Origin: Bradyrhizobium zhanjiangense
GTDB lineage: Bacteria; Pseudomonadota; Alphaproteobacteria; Rhizobiales; Xanthobacteraceae
NCBI RefSeq assembly: GCF_004114935.1
Contig: NZ_CP022221.1
Span: 558,001 to 622,000 of the forward strand
Direction: 5' to 3'
DNA: 64,000 bases
Part shown: positions 29,087 to 38,205 of the stretch, piece after piece
Numbering within the stretch: the first letter of the stretch is position 1
Layout: each line of letters opens with the position of its first letter
Notes under the pieces: generated by a model
What the model was told of the DNA's origin: nothing
What the model saw: only the letters and a program-made list of their open reading frames with translations
Database searches by the model: none
Position numbers and translations under genes: made by a program

Positions 29087-32044
29087 ATGTCTCGCCAGGA
29101 CGCGAACGCAGCCTTTGCCCTCTCATCCTTTTTGCAGGGCACCAACGCCACCTACATCGACGAAATCTACGCCCGCTACGAGAAGGATCCGTCCTCGGTC
29201 GACGCCGAGTGGCGGGAGTTCTTCAAGAGCCTCAACGACCAGCCCGCCGACGTCCGCAAGAACGCGGAAGGGCCGTCCTGGGAGCGCGACAACTGGCCGC
29301 TGACACCGCAGGACGACCTCACGTCGGCCCTCGACGGCAACTGGGCCGAGGTCGAGAAGGCGGTCGGTGCCAAGATCGCCGCCAAGGCGCAGGCCAAGGG
29401 TGCCGACATCTCCTCTGCCGACGTGCTTCAGGCCACGCGCGACTCGGTCCGCGCGCTGATGCTGATCCGCTCCTACCGCATGCGCGGCCATTTCCACGCC
29501 AAGCTCGATCCGCTCGGCATCGAAGCCCAGCGCAACCGCGAAGAGCTCGACCCGCGCACCTACGGCTTCAGCGAAGCCGATTTCGACCGCAAGATATTCC
29601 TCGATCACGTGCTCGGCCTCGAATACGGCACGCTGCGCGAGATCACCGCGATCTGCGAGCGCACCTACTGCCAGACGCTCGGCGTCGAGTTCATGCATAT
29701 CAGCAATGCCGCGCAGAAGGCCTGGATCCAGGAGCGGATCGAGGGACCGGACAAGGAGATCTCGTTCACCCGCGAAGGCCGCCGCGCCATCCTGACGAAG
29801 CTGGTCGAAGCCGAGGGTTTCGAAAAGTTCTGCGACACCAAGTTCACCGGCACCAAGCGCTTCGGCCTCGATGGCGGTGAAGCGCTGATCCCCGCGCTCG
29901 AGCAGATCATCAAGCGCGGCGGCAATCTCGGCGTGAAGGAGATCGTGCTCGGCATGCCGCATCGCGGCCGCCTCAACGTGCTGACCCAGGTGTTGGGCAA
30001 GGCCCATCGCGCACTGTTCCACGAGTTCAAGGGCGGCTCGGCCAACCCCGACGCGGTCGAAGGCTCGGGCGACGTCAAGTACCACCTCGGCGCGTCCTCG
30101 GACCGCGAGTTCGACGGCAACCGCATCCATCTGTCGCTCACCGCCAACCCCTCGCATCTCGAGATCGTCGATCCCGTGGTGCTCGGCAAGGTCCGCGCCA
30201 AGCAGGACCAGCACGGCGATCCCCCGGACATGCGCATCTCGGTGATGCCGCTTTTGATGCACGGCGACGCCGCGTTCGCCGGCCAGGGCGTGGTCGCGGA
30301 GTGCTTCGGCCTGTCGGACCTGAAGGGCTACCGCACCGGCGGCTCCGTGCACTTCATCGTCAATAACCAGATCGGCTTCACCACCTATCCGCGTTACTCG
30401 CGCTCCTCGCCTTATCCGTCGGATGTGGCGAAGATGATCGACGCGCCGATCTTCCACGTGAACGGCGACGATCCGGAAGCCGTGGTGTTCGCGGCCAAGG
30501 TCGCGACCGAATTCCGGCAGAAGTTCCACAAGCCGGTCGTGATCGACATGTGGTGCTATCGGCGCTACGGCCACAATGAGGGCGATGAGCCGGGGTTCAC
30601 CCAACCCGTGATGTACAAGCGGATCGCGGCCCATCCCTCGACCCTCACTCTCTACTCCAAGCGCCTGATTGCCGAAGGCGTGGTCACCGAGGGCGAGGTC
30701 GACAAGCTGAAGGCCGACTGGCGCGCGCGGCTCGATGCCGAGTTCGAGGCCGGCACCTCCTATAAGCCGAACAAGGCTGACTGGCTCGACGGCAAGTGGT
30801 CCGGCTTCAAGATCGCCGACCAGGAAGAGGATGCGCGGCGCGGGGTCACCGGCGTCGACATCGCCACGCTGAAAGACATCGGCCGCAAGATCACCAAGGT
30901 GCCGGACGGCTTCCGCGTTCACCGCACCATCCAGCGTTTCCTTGACAACCGCTCGAAGGCGATCGACAGCGGCAACGGCATCGACTGGGCGACCGGCGAG
31001 GCGCTGGCGTTCTGCTCGTTGCTCAACGAAAACCATCACGTCCGCCTGTCCGGACAGGATTCGGAGCGCGGCACCTTCTCGCAGCGCCACTCGGTCCTGA
31101 TCGACCAGGAGGACGAGAGCCGCTACACGCCGTTCAACCATCTTGGCCACGAGCAGGGCCATTATGAGGTCATCAACTCGCTGCTGTCGGAAGAGGCCGT
31201 GCTCGGCTTCGAATACGGCTACTCGCTCGCCGAGCCGAACACGCTGACGCTGTGGGAAGCCCAGTTCGGCGACTTCGCCAACGGCGCGCAGGTCGTGTTC
31301 GACCAGTTCATCTCCTCGGGCGAGCGCAAATGGCTGCGCATGTCCGGCCTCGTCTGCCTGCTGCCGCACGGCTATGAGGGCCAGGGACCGGAGCACTCCT
31401 CGGCGCGTCTCGAGCGTTACTTGCAGATGTGCGCGGAAGACAACATGCAGGTGGTCTATCCGACCACGCCGGCGAACTACTTCCATGTGCTGCGGCGCCA
31501 ACTCCACCGCGAGATCCGCAAGCCGCTGATCATGATGACGCCGAAGTCGCTGCTGCGTCACAAGCGGGCGGTGTCGCGTCTCGAAGAGCTCGCGAAGGGC
31601 ACGACCTTCCACCGCATCCTCTATGATGACGCCCAGATGCAGCCGAACGAGGCGAGCAAGCTCGTCCCGGACGAGAAGATCCGCCGTATCGTGCTCTGCT
31701 CCGGCAAGGTCTATTACGACCTCTACGAGGAGCGCGAGAGGCTCGGCATCGACGACATCTATCTGATGCGCGTCGAGCAGCTCTATCCGGTGCCGCTGAA
31801 GGCGCTGGTGGTCGAGCTGTCCCGCTTCAAGAAGGCGGAAGTGGTGTGGTGCCAGGAAGAGCCCCGCAACATGGGTGCCTGGCACTTCATCGAGCCCTAT
31901 CTGGAATGGGTGCTGAACCAGGTGCACGGTGCGAGCCGGCGTCCGCGTTATGTCGGCCGCGCGGCTTCCGCCGCGACTGCCACGGGTCTGATGTCCAAGC
32001 ATCAGGCGCAGCTGAAGGCGTTCCTCGACGAAGCACTGAGCTAG
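29087..32044 (+). CDS. sucA: 2-oxoglutarate dehydrogenase E1 component
   Basis: Thiamine-diphosphate-dependent decarboxylase of the OGDH complex. From ATG 29087 (MSRQDANAAFALSSFL) it has 985 residues, as expected. The N-terminal FLQGTNATYIDEIYARYEKDP is the E2-binding segment. The E1 core has GMPHRGRLNVL, the ThDP region VNNQIGFTT...NGDDPEAV, and the C-terminal half LPHGYEGQGPEHSSARLER. A frame open upstream to 29003 is not protein-like. A family B repeat lies between its stop and sucB. Confidence 0.98.
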   Translation: MSRQDANAAFALSSFLQGTNATYIDEIYARYEKDPSSVDAEWREFFKSLNDQPADVRKNAEGPSWERDNWPLTPQDDLTSALDGNWAEVEKAVGAKIAAKAQAKGADISSADVLQATRDSVRALMLIRSYRMRGHFHAKLDPLGIEAQRNREELDPRTYGFSEADFDRKIFLDHVLGLEYGTLREITAICERTYCQTLGVEFMHISNAAQKAWIQERIEGPDKEISFTREGRRAILTKLVEAEGFEKFCDTKFTGTKRFGLDGGEALIPALEQIIKRGGNLGVKEIVLGMPHRGRLNVLTQVLGKAHRALFHEFKGGSANPDAVEGSGDVKYHLGASSDREFDGNRIHLSLTANPSHLEIVDPVVLGKVRAKQDQHGDPPDMRISVMPLLMHGDAAFAGQGVVAECFGLSDLKGYRTGGSVHFIVNNQIGFTTYPRYSRSSPYPSDVAKMIDAPIFHVNGDDPEAVVFAAKVATEFRQKFHKPVVIDMWCYRRYGHNEGDEPGFTQPVMYKRIAAHPSTLTLYSKRLIAEGVVTEGEVDKLKADWRARLDAEFEAGTSYKPNKADWLDGKWSGFKIADQEEDARRGVTGVDIATLKDIGRKITKVPDGFRVHRTIQRFLDNRSKAIDSGNGIDWATGEALAFCSLLNENHHVRLSGQDSERGTFSQRHSVLIDQEDESRYTPFNHLGHEQGHYEVINSLLSEEAVLGFEYGYSLAEPNTLTLWEAQFGDFANGAQVVFDQFISSGERKWLRMSGLVCLLPHGYEGQGPEHSSARLERYLQMCAEDNMQVVYPTTPANYFHVLRRQLHREIRKPLIMMTPKSLLRHKRAVSRLEELAKGTTFHRILYDDAQMQPNEASKLVPDEKIRRIVLCSGKVYYDLYEERERLGIDDIYLMRVEQLYPVPLKALVVELSRFKKAEVVWCQEEPRNMGAWHFIEPYLEWVLNQVHGASRRPRYVGRAASAATATGLMSKHQAQLKAFLDEALS

Positions 32045-32060
32045 ACAATTTTAAACTGAG

Positions 32061-32197
32061 TCATGCCCCGCCTTGTGCGCAGTTGCGCAACTAGGGCGGG
32101 GCATCCAGTACTCTGCGGCGTTCGTTCTGATCACCAACGTCTCGGCGTACTGGATCGTTCGCCCCCGTGCGCAATTGCGCACAAGGCGGGCGATGAC
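32061..32197. repeat. Palindromic repeat, family B copy 2, between sucA and sucB
   Basis: GTCATGCCCCGCC and GGCGGGCGATGAC form the outer arms; GCATCCAGTACTC and GCGTACTGGATCG form the inner pair. The two tips contain their own palindromes (GTGCGCAGTTGCGCAA and GTGCGCAATTGCGCAC). A long hairpin inside an enzyme operon may dampen or process the transcript before sucB. Confidence 0.85.
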
Positions 32198-32244
32198 ACC
32201 TGAGAATTCATGACCGCATTGGCGATCCCCTTAAGGAAAAGACC

Positions 32245-33486
32245 ATGACTGAAATTCGAGTGCCGACGCTCGGCGAATCCGTCACCGAGGCCACCATCGG
32301 CCGCTGGTTCAAGAAGGCCGGCGATCCCGTCGCCGTCGACGAGCCCTTGGTGGAGCTCGAGACCGACAAGGTCACCATCGAAGTCCCGGCGCCCTCCGCT
32401 GGCACGCTGAGCGAGATCATCGCTGCTGACGGTGCGACCGTTGCGGTCGGTGCGCTGCTCGGCCAGATCACGGAAGGCGCAGGTGCTGCAAAGCCTGCCG
32501 CTGCTCCCGCCAAGCCTGCCGCTGCTCCGGCTCCCGCTGTAGCCACTGCTGCACCGGCCGCGGCCGCGAAGGCGCCGCCGGCCGATGCGCCGCTCGCCCC
32601 GTCGGTGCGCAAGTTGTCGGCCGAGACCGGCATCGACGCCTCGACCGTTCCGGGTTCCGGCAAGGACGGCCGCGTCACCAAGGGCGACATGCTCGCCGCG
32701 ATCGAGCGTGCGGCCTCCGCGCCGACCCCGGTCAACCAGCCCGCCGCCGCCGTTCAGGTCCGCGCGCCGTCGCCGGCCGATGACGCCGCCCGCGAGGAGC
32801 GCGTCAAGATGACTCGCCTGCGCCAGACCATCGCGCGCCGGCTCAAGGACGTGCAGAACACCGCGGCCATGCTCACGACCTTCAACGAGGTCGACATGAC
32901 CAACGTCATGGCGCTGCGTGCCCACTACAAGGACGCGTTCGAGAAGAAGCATGGCGCCAAGCTCGGCTTCATGGGCTTCTTCACCAAGGCTGTCGTGCAG
33001 GCGCTGAAGGACATCCCGGCCGTCAACGCCGAGATCGACGGCAGCGACCTGATCTACAAGAACTATTACCACGTCGGCGTTGCCGTCGGCACCGACAAGG
33101 GCCTCGTCGTCCCCGTGGTGCGCGACTGCGACCACAAGTCGATCTCCGACATCGAGAAGAGCATCGCTGATTTCGGTCGCCGCGCCCGCGACGGCCAGCT
33201 CAAGATCGACGAGATGCAGGGCGGCACCTTCACCATCACCAATGGCGGCATTTACGGCTCGCTGATGTCGACCCCGATCCTGAATGCGCCGCAGTCCGGC
33301 ATTTTGGGCATGCACAAGATCCAGGAGCGGCCGATGGTCGTCGGCGGCAAGATCGAGGTCCGCCCGATGATGTACCTGGCGCTGTCCTACGATCACCGTG
33401 TGATCGATGGCAAGGAAGCCGTGACCTTCCTGGTCCGCGTCAAGGACAGCCTGGAAGATCCGGCACGCCTGGTGCTCGATCTCTGA
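32245..33486 (+). CDS. sucB: 2-oxoglutarate dehydrogenase E2 (dihydrolipoyl succinyltransferase)
   Basis: A 413-residue E2 with one lipoyl domain (lipoyl Lys42 in [14 protein letters not shown]), then an Ala/Pro-rich linker (about residues 78-112). The E3-binding domain follows ([15 protein letters not shown]...GRVTKGDML), then another linker and the catalytic domain ending [16 protein letters not shown] (His/Asp active site). Its size is typical of the alphaproteobacterial enzyme. It works with SucA and Lpd. It has its own leader of about 45 bases after the family B repeat. Confidence 0.98.
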   Translation: MTEIRVPTLGESVTEATIGRWFKKAGDPVAVDEPLVELETDKVTIEVPAPSAGTLSEIIAADGATVAVGALLGQITEGAGAAKPAAAPAKPAAAPAPAVATAAPAAAAKAPPADAPLAPSVRKLSAETGIDASTVPGSGKDGRVTKGDMLAAIERAASAPTPVNQPAAAVQVRAPSPADDAAREERVKMTRLRQTIARRLKDVQNTAAMLTTFNEVDMTNVMALRAHYKDAFEKKHGAKLGFMGFFTKAVVQALKDIPAVNAEIDGSDLIYKNYYHVGVAVGTDKGLVVPVVRDCDHKSISDIEKSIADFGRRARDGQLKIDEMQGGTFTITNGGIYGSLMSTPILNAPQSGILGMHKIQERPMVVGGKIEVRPMMYLALSYDHRVIDGKEAVTFLVRVKDSLEDPARLVLDL

Positions 33487-33553
33487 TCCCTGATGCTTTG
33501 CGAGCGCCGTCGCAACCAAACGCGACGGCGCATGTCGAACCATGGAGGCGCGC

Positions 33554-34303
33554 ATGACGGATAAAGTCGTTGTCATCACCGGCGGCAGCCGCGGCATCGG
33601 ACGGGCGACCGCGCTTGCGGCGGCCGCGCGCGGCTTCCGCGTCGTGGTCGGCTACGCCAGCAACAAGCAGGCTGCGGACGAAGTCGTGGCCGCGATCGAA
33701 GCCAAGAACGGCAAGGCCATTGCGGTGAAATGCGATGTCGCCGAGGAAAGCGACATCCTCGAGCTGTTCAAGCAAGCCGACAAGTTCGGCACGCTTGGCG
33801 CGCTCGTCAACAATGGCGGCATCGTCGGCAAGAGCGGCGTGCGCGTCGACGAGATGTCGGCCGAGCGCATCCAGCGGGTGATGGCCGTCAACGTCACCGG
33901 TTCCATCCTCTGCGCGCGCGAGGCGGTGAAGCGGATGTCGACCAAGCACGGCGGCAAAGGCGGCGTCATCGTCAACCTGTCGTCGGTGGCGGCCAAGCTC
34001 GGCTCGCCCAATACCTATGTCGATTATGCGGCGTCCAAGGGCGCGATCGATTCCTTCACCGTCGGGCTCGGCTATGAGGTCGCGAGCGAAGGCATTCGCG
34101 TCGCGGCGATCCGCCCCGGCCTGATCGACACCGACATCCACGCCGCCGGCGGCGAGCCCGACCGCGCCCATCGTCTGGCCCATCTGGTGCCGATGAAGCG
34201 CGTCGGCACCGCCGACGAAATCGCCAACGCCATCGTCTGGCTGATCTCGGACGAGGCCTCCTACGTCACCTCAGCCATTCTCGATGTGTCCGGCGGACGC
34301 TGA
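33554..34303 (+). CDS. Short-chain dehydrogenase/reductase between sucB and lpdA
   Basis: A 249-residue classical SDR. The ATG at 33554 ([11 protein letters not shown]) is chosen because GGAGG lies five bases upstream; the ATG at 33542 is itself part of that site. Cofactor motif TGGSRGIG, the N-NG-G-type motif [11 protein letters not shown], catalytic YxxxK in [12 protein letters not shown] and the C-terminal [14 protein letters not shown] are present. Sequence outside the motifs resembles 3-oxoacyl-ACP reductase/glucose dehydrogenase types; the substrate is unknown. Its placement within the OGDH segment is the interesting point. Confidence 0.92.
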   Translation: MTDKVVVITGGSRGIGRATALAAAARGFRVVVGYASNKQAADEVVAAIEAKNGKAIAVKCDVAEESDILELFKQADKFGTLGALVNNGGIVGKSGVRVDEMSAERIQRVMAVNVTGSILCAREAVKRMSTKHGGKGGVIVNLSSVAAKLGSPNTYVDYAASKGAIDSFTVGLGYEVASEGIRVAAIRPGLIDTDIHAAGGEPDRAHRLAHLVPMKRVGTADEIANAIVWLISDEASYVTSAILDVSGGR

Positions 34304-34338
34304 CACATCCTCACGCTAAACCTACGGGACTTTCTCTC

Positions 34339-35739
34339 ATGGCTAGCTACGATCTCGTCGTCATCGGCACCGGACCGGGCGGATATGTCTGCGCGGTGCG
34401 CGCAGCCCAGCTCGGCATGAAAGTCGCCGTGGTCGAAAAGAACGCCACGCTCGGCGGCACCTGCCTCAATGTCGGCTGCATGCCGTCGAAGGCGCTGCTG
34501 CACGCCTCCGAAATGTTCGAGGAAGCCGGCCATTCCTTCGCGAAAATGGGCGTGAGCGTTTCCGCGCCGAAGCTCGATTTGCCCGCGATGATGAACTTCA
34601 AGCAGCAGGGCATCGACGGCAACGTCAAGGGCGTCGAGTTCCTGATGAAGAAGAACAAGATCGACGTGCTCAAGGGCACCGGCAAGATCTTGGGCACCGG
34701 CAAGGTCGAAGTCTCCGCCGACGGCAAGGCGCAGGTGATCGAGACCAAGAACATCGTGATCGCGACCGGCTCGGATATCGCACGTCTTAAGGGCATCGAG
34801 ATCGACGAGAAGCGCATCGTCTCCTCGACCGGCGCGCTGTCGCTGGACAAGGTGCCCGGCCGATTGCTGGTCATTGGCGCGGGCGTGATCGGGCTCGAAC
34901 TTGGCTCGGTGTGGCGCCGGCTCGGTTCCGAGGTCATGGTGGTCGAATTCCTCGATCGCATTCTGCCCGGCATGGACGGCGAGGTCGCACGGCAATTCCA
35001 GCGGATGCTCGAAAAGCAGGGATTTGCATTCAAGCTGGGTTCGAAGGTCACCGGCGTCGAAGCCAACAGCAAGGCATTGCTCGCGAAAATCGAACCGGCT
35101 GCCGGCGGTGCTGCGGAGATCATTGAAGCCGACGTCGTGCTCGTCTGCATCGGCCGCACGCCCTACACCGATGGCCTCGGCCTGAAGGAAGCCGGCGTCG
35201 CGCTCGACGCACGCGGCCGCGTCCAGATCGATCCGCATTTCGCCACCAGTCTGAAGGGCGTCTACGCCATCGGCGACGTCGTCGCAGGACCCATGCTCGC
35301 GCACAAGGCCGAGGATGAGGGCGTCGCGGTCGCTGAGATCATCGCAGGGCAAGCCGGCCACGTGAACTACGATGTCATCCCGGGCGTCGTGTATACCACG
35401 CCGGAAGTGTCCTCTGTCGGCAAGACCGAGGAGGAACTCAAGCAGGCCGGTGTCGCCTATACCGTCGGGAAGTTTCCCTTTACCGCCAACGGGCGCTCCA
35501 AGGTCAATCAGACCACCGACGGTTTTGTGAAGATTCTCGCAGATGCGAAGACCGATCGCGTGCTCGGCGTGCACATTGTCGGCCGCGAAGCCGGCGAAAT
35601 GATCCATGAAGCCTGCGTTCTCATGGAATTTGGCGGCAGTGCGGAGGATCTCGCCCGCACCTGCCACGCGCACCCGACCCGCTCGGAAGCGGTCAAGGAA
35701 GCCGCGCTTGCAGTCGGCAAGCGGGCCATCCATATGTAG
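34339..35739 (+). CDS. lpdA: Dihydrolipoyl dehydrogenase (E3)
   Basis: FAD flavoenzyme that reoxidises dihydrolipoyl groups of the OGDH complex. The 466-residue protein has the FAD-binding [15 protein letters not shown], the redox disulfide in [15 protein letters not shown] (C42, C47), an NAD motif [13 protein letters not shown], and the C-terminal active-site [10 protein letters not shown]. The length is standard. It follows the SDR gene with 35 bases between and precedes a small membrane-protein gene after 33 bases. Confidence 0.97.
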   Translation: MASYDLVVIGTGPGGYVCAVRAAQLGMKVAVVEKNATLGGTCLNVGCMPSKALLHASEMFEEAGHSFAKMGVSVSAPKLDLPAMMNFKQQGIDGNVKGVEFLMKKNKIDVLKGTGKILGTGKVEVSADGKAQVIETKNIVIATGSDIARLKGIEIDEKRIVSSTGALSLDKVPGRLLVIGAGVIGLELGSVWRRLGSEVMVVEFLDRILPGMDGEVARQFQRMLEKQGFAFKLGSKVTGVEANSKALLAKIEPAAGGAAEIIEADVVLVCIGRTPYTDGLGLKEAGVALDARGRVQIDPHFATSLKGVYAIGDVVAGPMLAHKAEDEGVAVAEIIAGQAGHVNYDVIPGVVYTTPEVSSVGKTEEELKQAGVAYTVGKFPFTANGRSKVNQTTDGFVKILADAKTDRVLGVHIVGREAGEMIHEACVLMEFGGSAEDLARTCHAHPTRSEAVKEAALAVGKRAIHM

Positions 35740-35772
35740 TCACGGCCCGAGCCGAATCGGGCGGGACAACAC

Positions 35773-36303
35773 ATGCTGCGCCGCCTTCTTCAACCGGTCT
35801 GGGTCCTGCTTGCGATCGTCTTCCTGATCGAAGCCTGGCTGTGGGACCATCTCGAGCCGATCGTTGCAAAAGTCGTCGCAGCCATCCCGCTTGCGCGCCT
35901 CAAGCAATGGCTGACGGAGCGCGTCGATGCGCTGTCGCCGGCCATGACGCTGATCGTGTTCGCGGTCCCCATCATCCCGCTGTTTCCGCTCAAGCTGGTC
36001 GGCCTGTGGCTGCTCGCGCACGAATACTGGACCAGCGCGGTATTCACCATCGTGTTCGCGAAGATGCTCGGCGTCGGCGTCACCGCCTTCGTGTTCGACG
36101 TCACGCGCGATAAGCTCCTGGAGATGCACTGGTTCGAGCGGATCTATGAGCTCGTCCTGAAAGTGCGCGCCAAGGCCGCCGAGCTGGTCGATCCGATCAA
36201 GCGCCGCATTCGCGAGCTGATCACCGGCAACGGGGAGGGATGGTCGTCACGGACGCTGCGCCTGATCCAGCGTTTTCGCAAAAGCGTGCACGAGGCGCGG
36301 TAG
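35773..36303 (+). CDS. Small inner-membrane protein downstream of lpdA, unknown function
   Basis: A 176-residue protein. Hydrophobic segments lie at about residues 6-26 (VWVLLAIVFLIEAWLW), 56-85 (MTLIVFAVPIIPLFPLKLVG) and 88-112. They are followed by a basic helical tail of about 60 residues rich in Lys and Arg. I recognise no domain; similar short proteins are widespread in Bradyrhizobium. It begins 33 bases after lpdA and may be the last gene of that transcript. A family B repeat follows its stop. Confidence 0.75.
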   Translation: MLRRLLQPVWVLLAIVFLIEAWLWDHLEPIVAKVVAAIPLARLKQWLTERVDALSPAMTLIVFAVPIIPLFPLKLVGLWLLAHEYWTSAVFTIVFAKMLGVGVTAFVFDVTRDKLLEMHWFERIYELVLKVRAKAAELVDPIKRRIRELITGNGEGWSSRTLRLIQRFRKSVHEAR

Positions 36304-36321
36304 TTGTTTGCCGCCTACGCG

Positions 36322-36424
36322 GTGTCATCGCGCGGCTTGACCGGGCGATCCAGTACTCCGAGACAGCGCGGCTAGAACCGAGACGCCGCGGCGTACTGGA
36401 TGCCCCGCCTTCGGAGCATGACAC
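36322..36424. repeat. Palindromic repeat, family B copy 3
   Basis: GTGTCATCGCGCGGCTTGAC and GGAGCATGACACC ends with the inner GATCCAGTACTCCG / GGCGTACTGGATGCC pair; nearly the same layout as 8705-8810. It lies between the convergent lpdA-side membrane-protein gene and the DUF4337 gene. Confidence 0.85.
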
Positions 36425-36456
36425 CGTTCGTGTGACTTTAAGCGTGCGCGCGCCAA

Positions 36457-37047
36457 CTAATGCAAATGCAAGAGATGCGGCCACCACAGGCCGAGCGCAG
36501 TCATGATCAGGCCGGCTATCGTCAGCACGCCGCTGACATAAGCGAGCGCGAACATGCCGGTGATGATGGTGGCTGACGCCAGCACGATGCCGATCTGGAA
36601 CGCGGCCGAGGCCAGCTCGAAGTGATGGTACTTCGCGGTCGCCTCGTCGCGTTCGTGCTCGGCATGCTTGGCCTTCTCGGCGAGCTGCTCGGTGCCTTCG
36701 CCGGTCTCGGGCTCGGAGCGGTAGCGCTGCGCGGTCTTGGTCCAGTCGTCGACCTGTTTCTGCACCGTCGCCTTCATGGTGTCGTCGGTCGTGCCACCCA
36801 GCGTCAGCTTGCCCTGCTCGGCCGCGGTCGCCACCACGGTGCGGCGGATGCTCTTGGCCTGAAAGAACGCCCAGAGATTGGCGGCCTCGACGTTCTTGCT
36901 GATCGATTCGGTCTGGGCGCCCTTGCCGAGCGTCTCCGAGATCGCCAGGAACAGCGCCAGAACCGCGATCAGGAGCGCGATCTTCTTGTTCGAGCCGGAC
37001 GCGTGTTCGGCGTGCTCGGCATGCTCCATGCTTTCATGTGCGCTCAT
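36457..37047 (-). CDS. DUF4337 membrane protein
   Basis: A 196-residue protein. The ATG at 37047 is preceded by AGGAGG seven bases upstream. Residues 1-20 are His/Glu/Ala-rich (HESMEHAEHAEHAS), then a first transmembrane helix (about 23-40). A roughly 90-residue extramembrane coiled-coil-like stretch follows (QLAEKAKHAEHERDEATAKYHH), then two C-terminal helices (about 140-160, 166-185). The pattern matches DUF4337 proteins, which have no known function. It is the last minus-strand gene before a convergent repeat. Confidence 0.8.
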   Translation of the reverse strand: MSAHESMEHAEHAEHASGSNKKIALLIAVLALFLAISETLGKGAQTESISKNVEAANLWAFFQAKSIRRTVVATAAEQGKLTLGGTTDDTMKATVQKQVDDWTKTAQRYRSEPETGEGTEQLAEKAKHAEHERDEATAKYHHFELASAAFQIGIVLASATIITGMFALAYVSGVLTIAGLIMTALGLWWPHLLHLH

Positions 37048-37128
37048 ATGTCCTCCTGCTCGGTTCCGCAACGATTGACCGAACCGCGTGCGCCGCGCAA
37101 GAGGCACGCGCGTTATGACATCAATGTG

Positions 37129-38094
37129 TCACCGCCGCGGATGTGCGCTCGCATAGACTTCGAGCAGCCGCTCGGAATCGATGCCGGTATAGACCTGCGT
37201 GGTCGAGAGCGAGGAATGGCCGAGCAGTTCCTGGATGGCGCGTAAGTCGCCGCCGCGCGAGAGCAGATGCGTGGCGAAGGAATGGCGGAGCGCGTGTGGG
37301 GTGGCGCTGTCGGGCAGGCCGAGCGCGCCGCGCAGCCGCTCCATCGCAAGCTGGATGATGCGCGGGCTCAAGGGCCCGCCGCGCGCGCCGACGAAGATCG
37401 GCCCCTCCGCCGGCAACGGATAGGGGCACATCGCAACGTACTCTTGCACGAGCTCGAGCACGTTTTGCAGCACCGGCACCATGCGGGTCTTGTTGCCTTT
37501 GCCTGTCACGACGAGCACGTCGCCCTCGCCCGGCCGCGGCACCTCGCGGCGCTTCAGGCCGAGCGCCTCGGAGATGCGCAGGCCCGAGCCATACAGCAGC
37601 GCCATCACCGCGGCATCGCGTGCCAGAATCCAGGTCTCGCGTTCCTCGCCGGCGCGCTCGTCGGCATCGGCAAGCCGTTTGGCCGACGCCATCGGCAGCG
37701 GCTTGGGCAGGCTTTTTGCGACTTTCGGCGCGCGGATCGCGGACAATGCGCCGACCTTGCCCTTGCCCTCGCGCTCCAAAAAACGTCCGAACGAGCGCAG
37801 GCCCGCCAGCGCGCGCATCAGCGAGCGGCCGGCAATGTCGTCGGCGCGGCGCATCGCCATGAAGGCGCGCACATCAGTGGCTTCCAGCGCGGCGAACCGT
37901 GCGAGCGTGACGCGCTCGCCCCAATGGGCGCAGAGAAAATCCAGGCATTGCCGCAAGTCGCGGCCATAGGCCTCCAGCGTCTTCGGCGACAGCCGCCGCT
38001 CGGCGCCGAGATGCGACAGCCAACGCGCCATCTCCTGCGCGATCGAGGGATCGGCGCTGGCAAGCTCGATAGGTGGGGCGGCCGCTTTGCTCAT
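37129..38094 (-). CDS. xerC: Site-specific tyrosine recombinase XerC
   Basis: Resolves chromosome dimers at dif together with XerD. The 321-residue protein has an N-terminal SAM-like core-binding domain and a C-terminal catalytic domain. The catalytic set is visible: Arg in YGSGLRISEALGL, Lys in VTGKGNKTRMVPV, His-x-x-Arg in TPHALRHSFATHLL, His in LLGHSSLSTTQVY and the Tyr nucleophile in TQVYTGI. XerC rather than XerD is inferred from the position next to priA, as in other Rhizobiales. It is divergent from priA, with a spacer of about 110 bases. Confidence 0.93.
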   Translation of the reverse strand: MSKAAAPPIELASADPSIAQEMARWLSHLGAERRLSPKTLEAYGRDLRQCLDFLCAHWGERVTLARFAALEATDVRAFMAMRRADDIAGRSLMRALAGLRSFGRFLEREGKGKVGALSAIRAPKVAKSLPKPLPMASAKRLADADERAGEERETWILARDAAVMALLYGSGLRISEALGLKRREVPRPGEGDVLVVTGKGNKTRMVPVLQNVLELVQEYVAMCPYPLPAEGPIFVGARGGPLSPRIIQLAMERLRGALGLPDSATPHALRHSFATHLLSRGGDLRAIQELLGHSSLSTTQVYTGIDSERLLEVYASAHPRR

Positions 38095-38205
38095 GCGCTC
38101 TGGACGTGGTGATTCCGCACAGTATATCGCATCACACTCGTTTATCGTTCGCTAAGGCCGGCCCGTGGCGCTAGCCTCGAGACCCCAGGTTCCGATTCTC
38201 AATCC

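Noticed and set aside
29123..32002. Minus-strand open frame of about 960 codons antisense to sucA
   Set aside because: Composition is Arg/Asp/Val/Gly/Leu-rich shadow sequence typical of the antisense of a GC-rich gene. No domain, no ribosome site, and the sense strand is a clear SucA.
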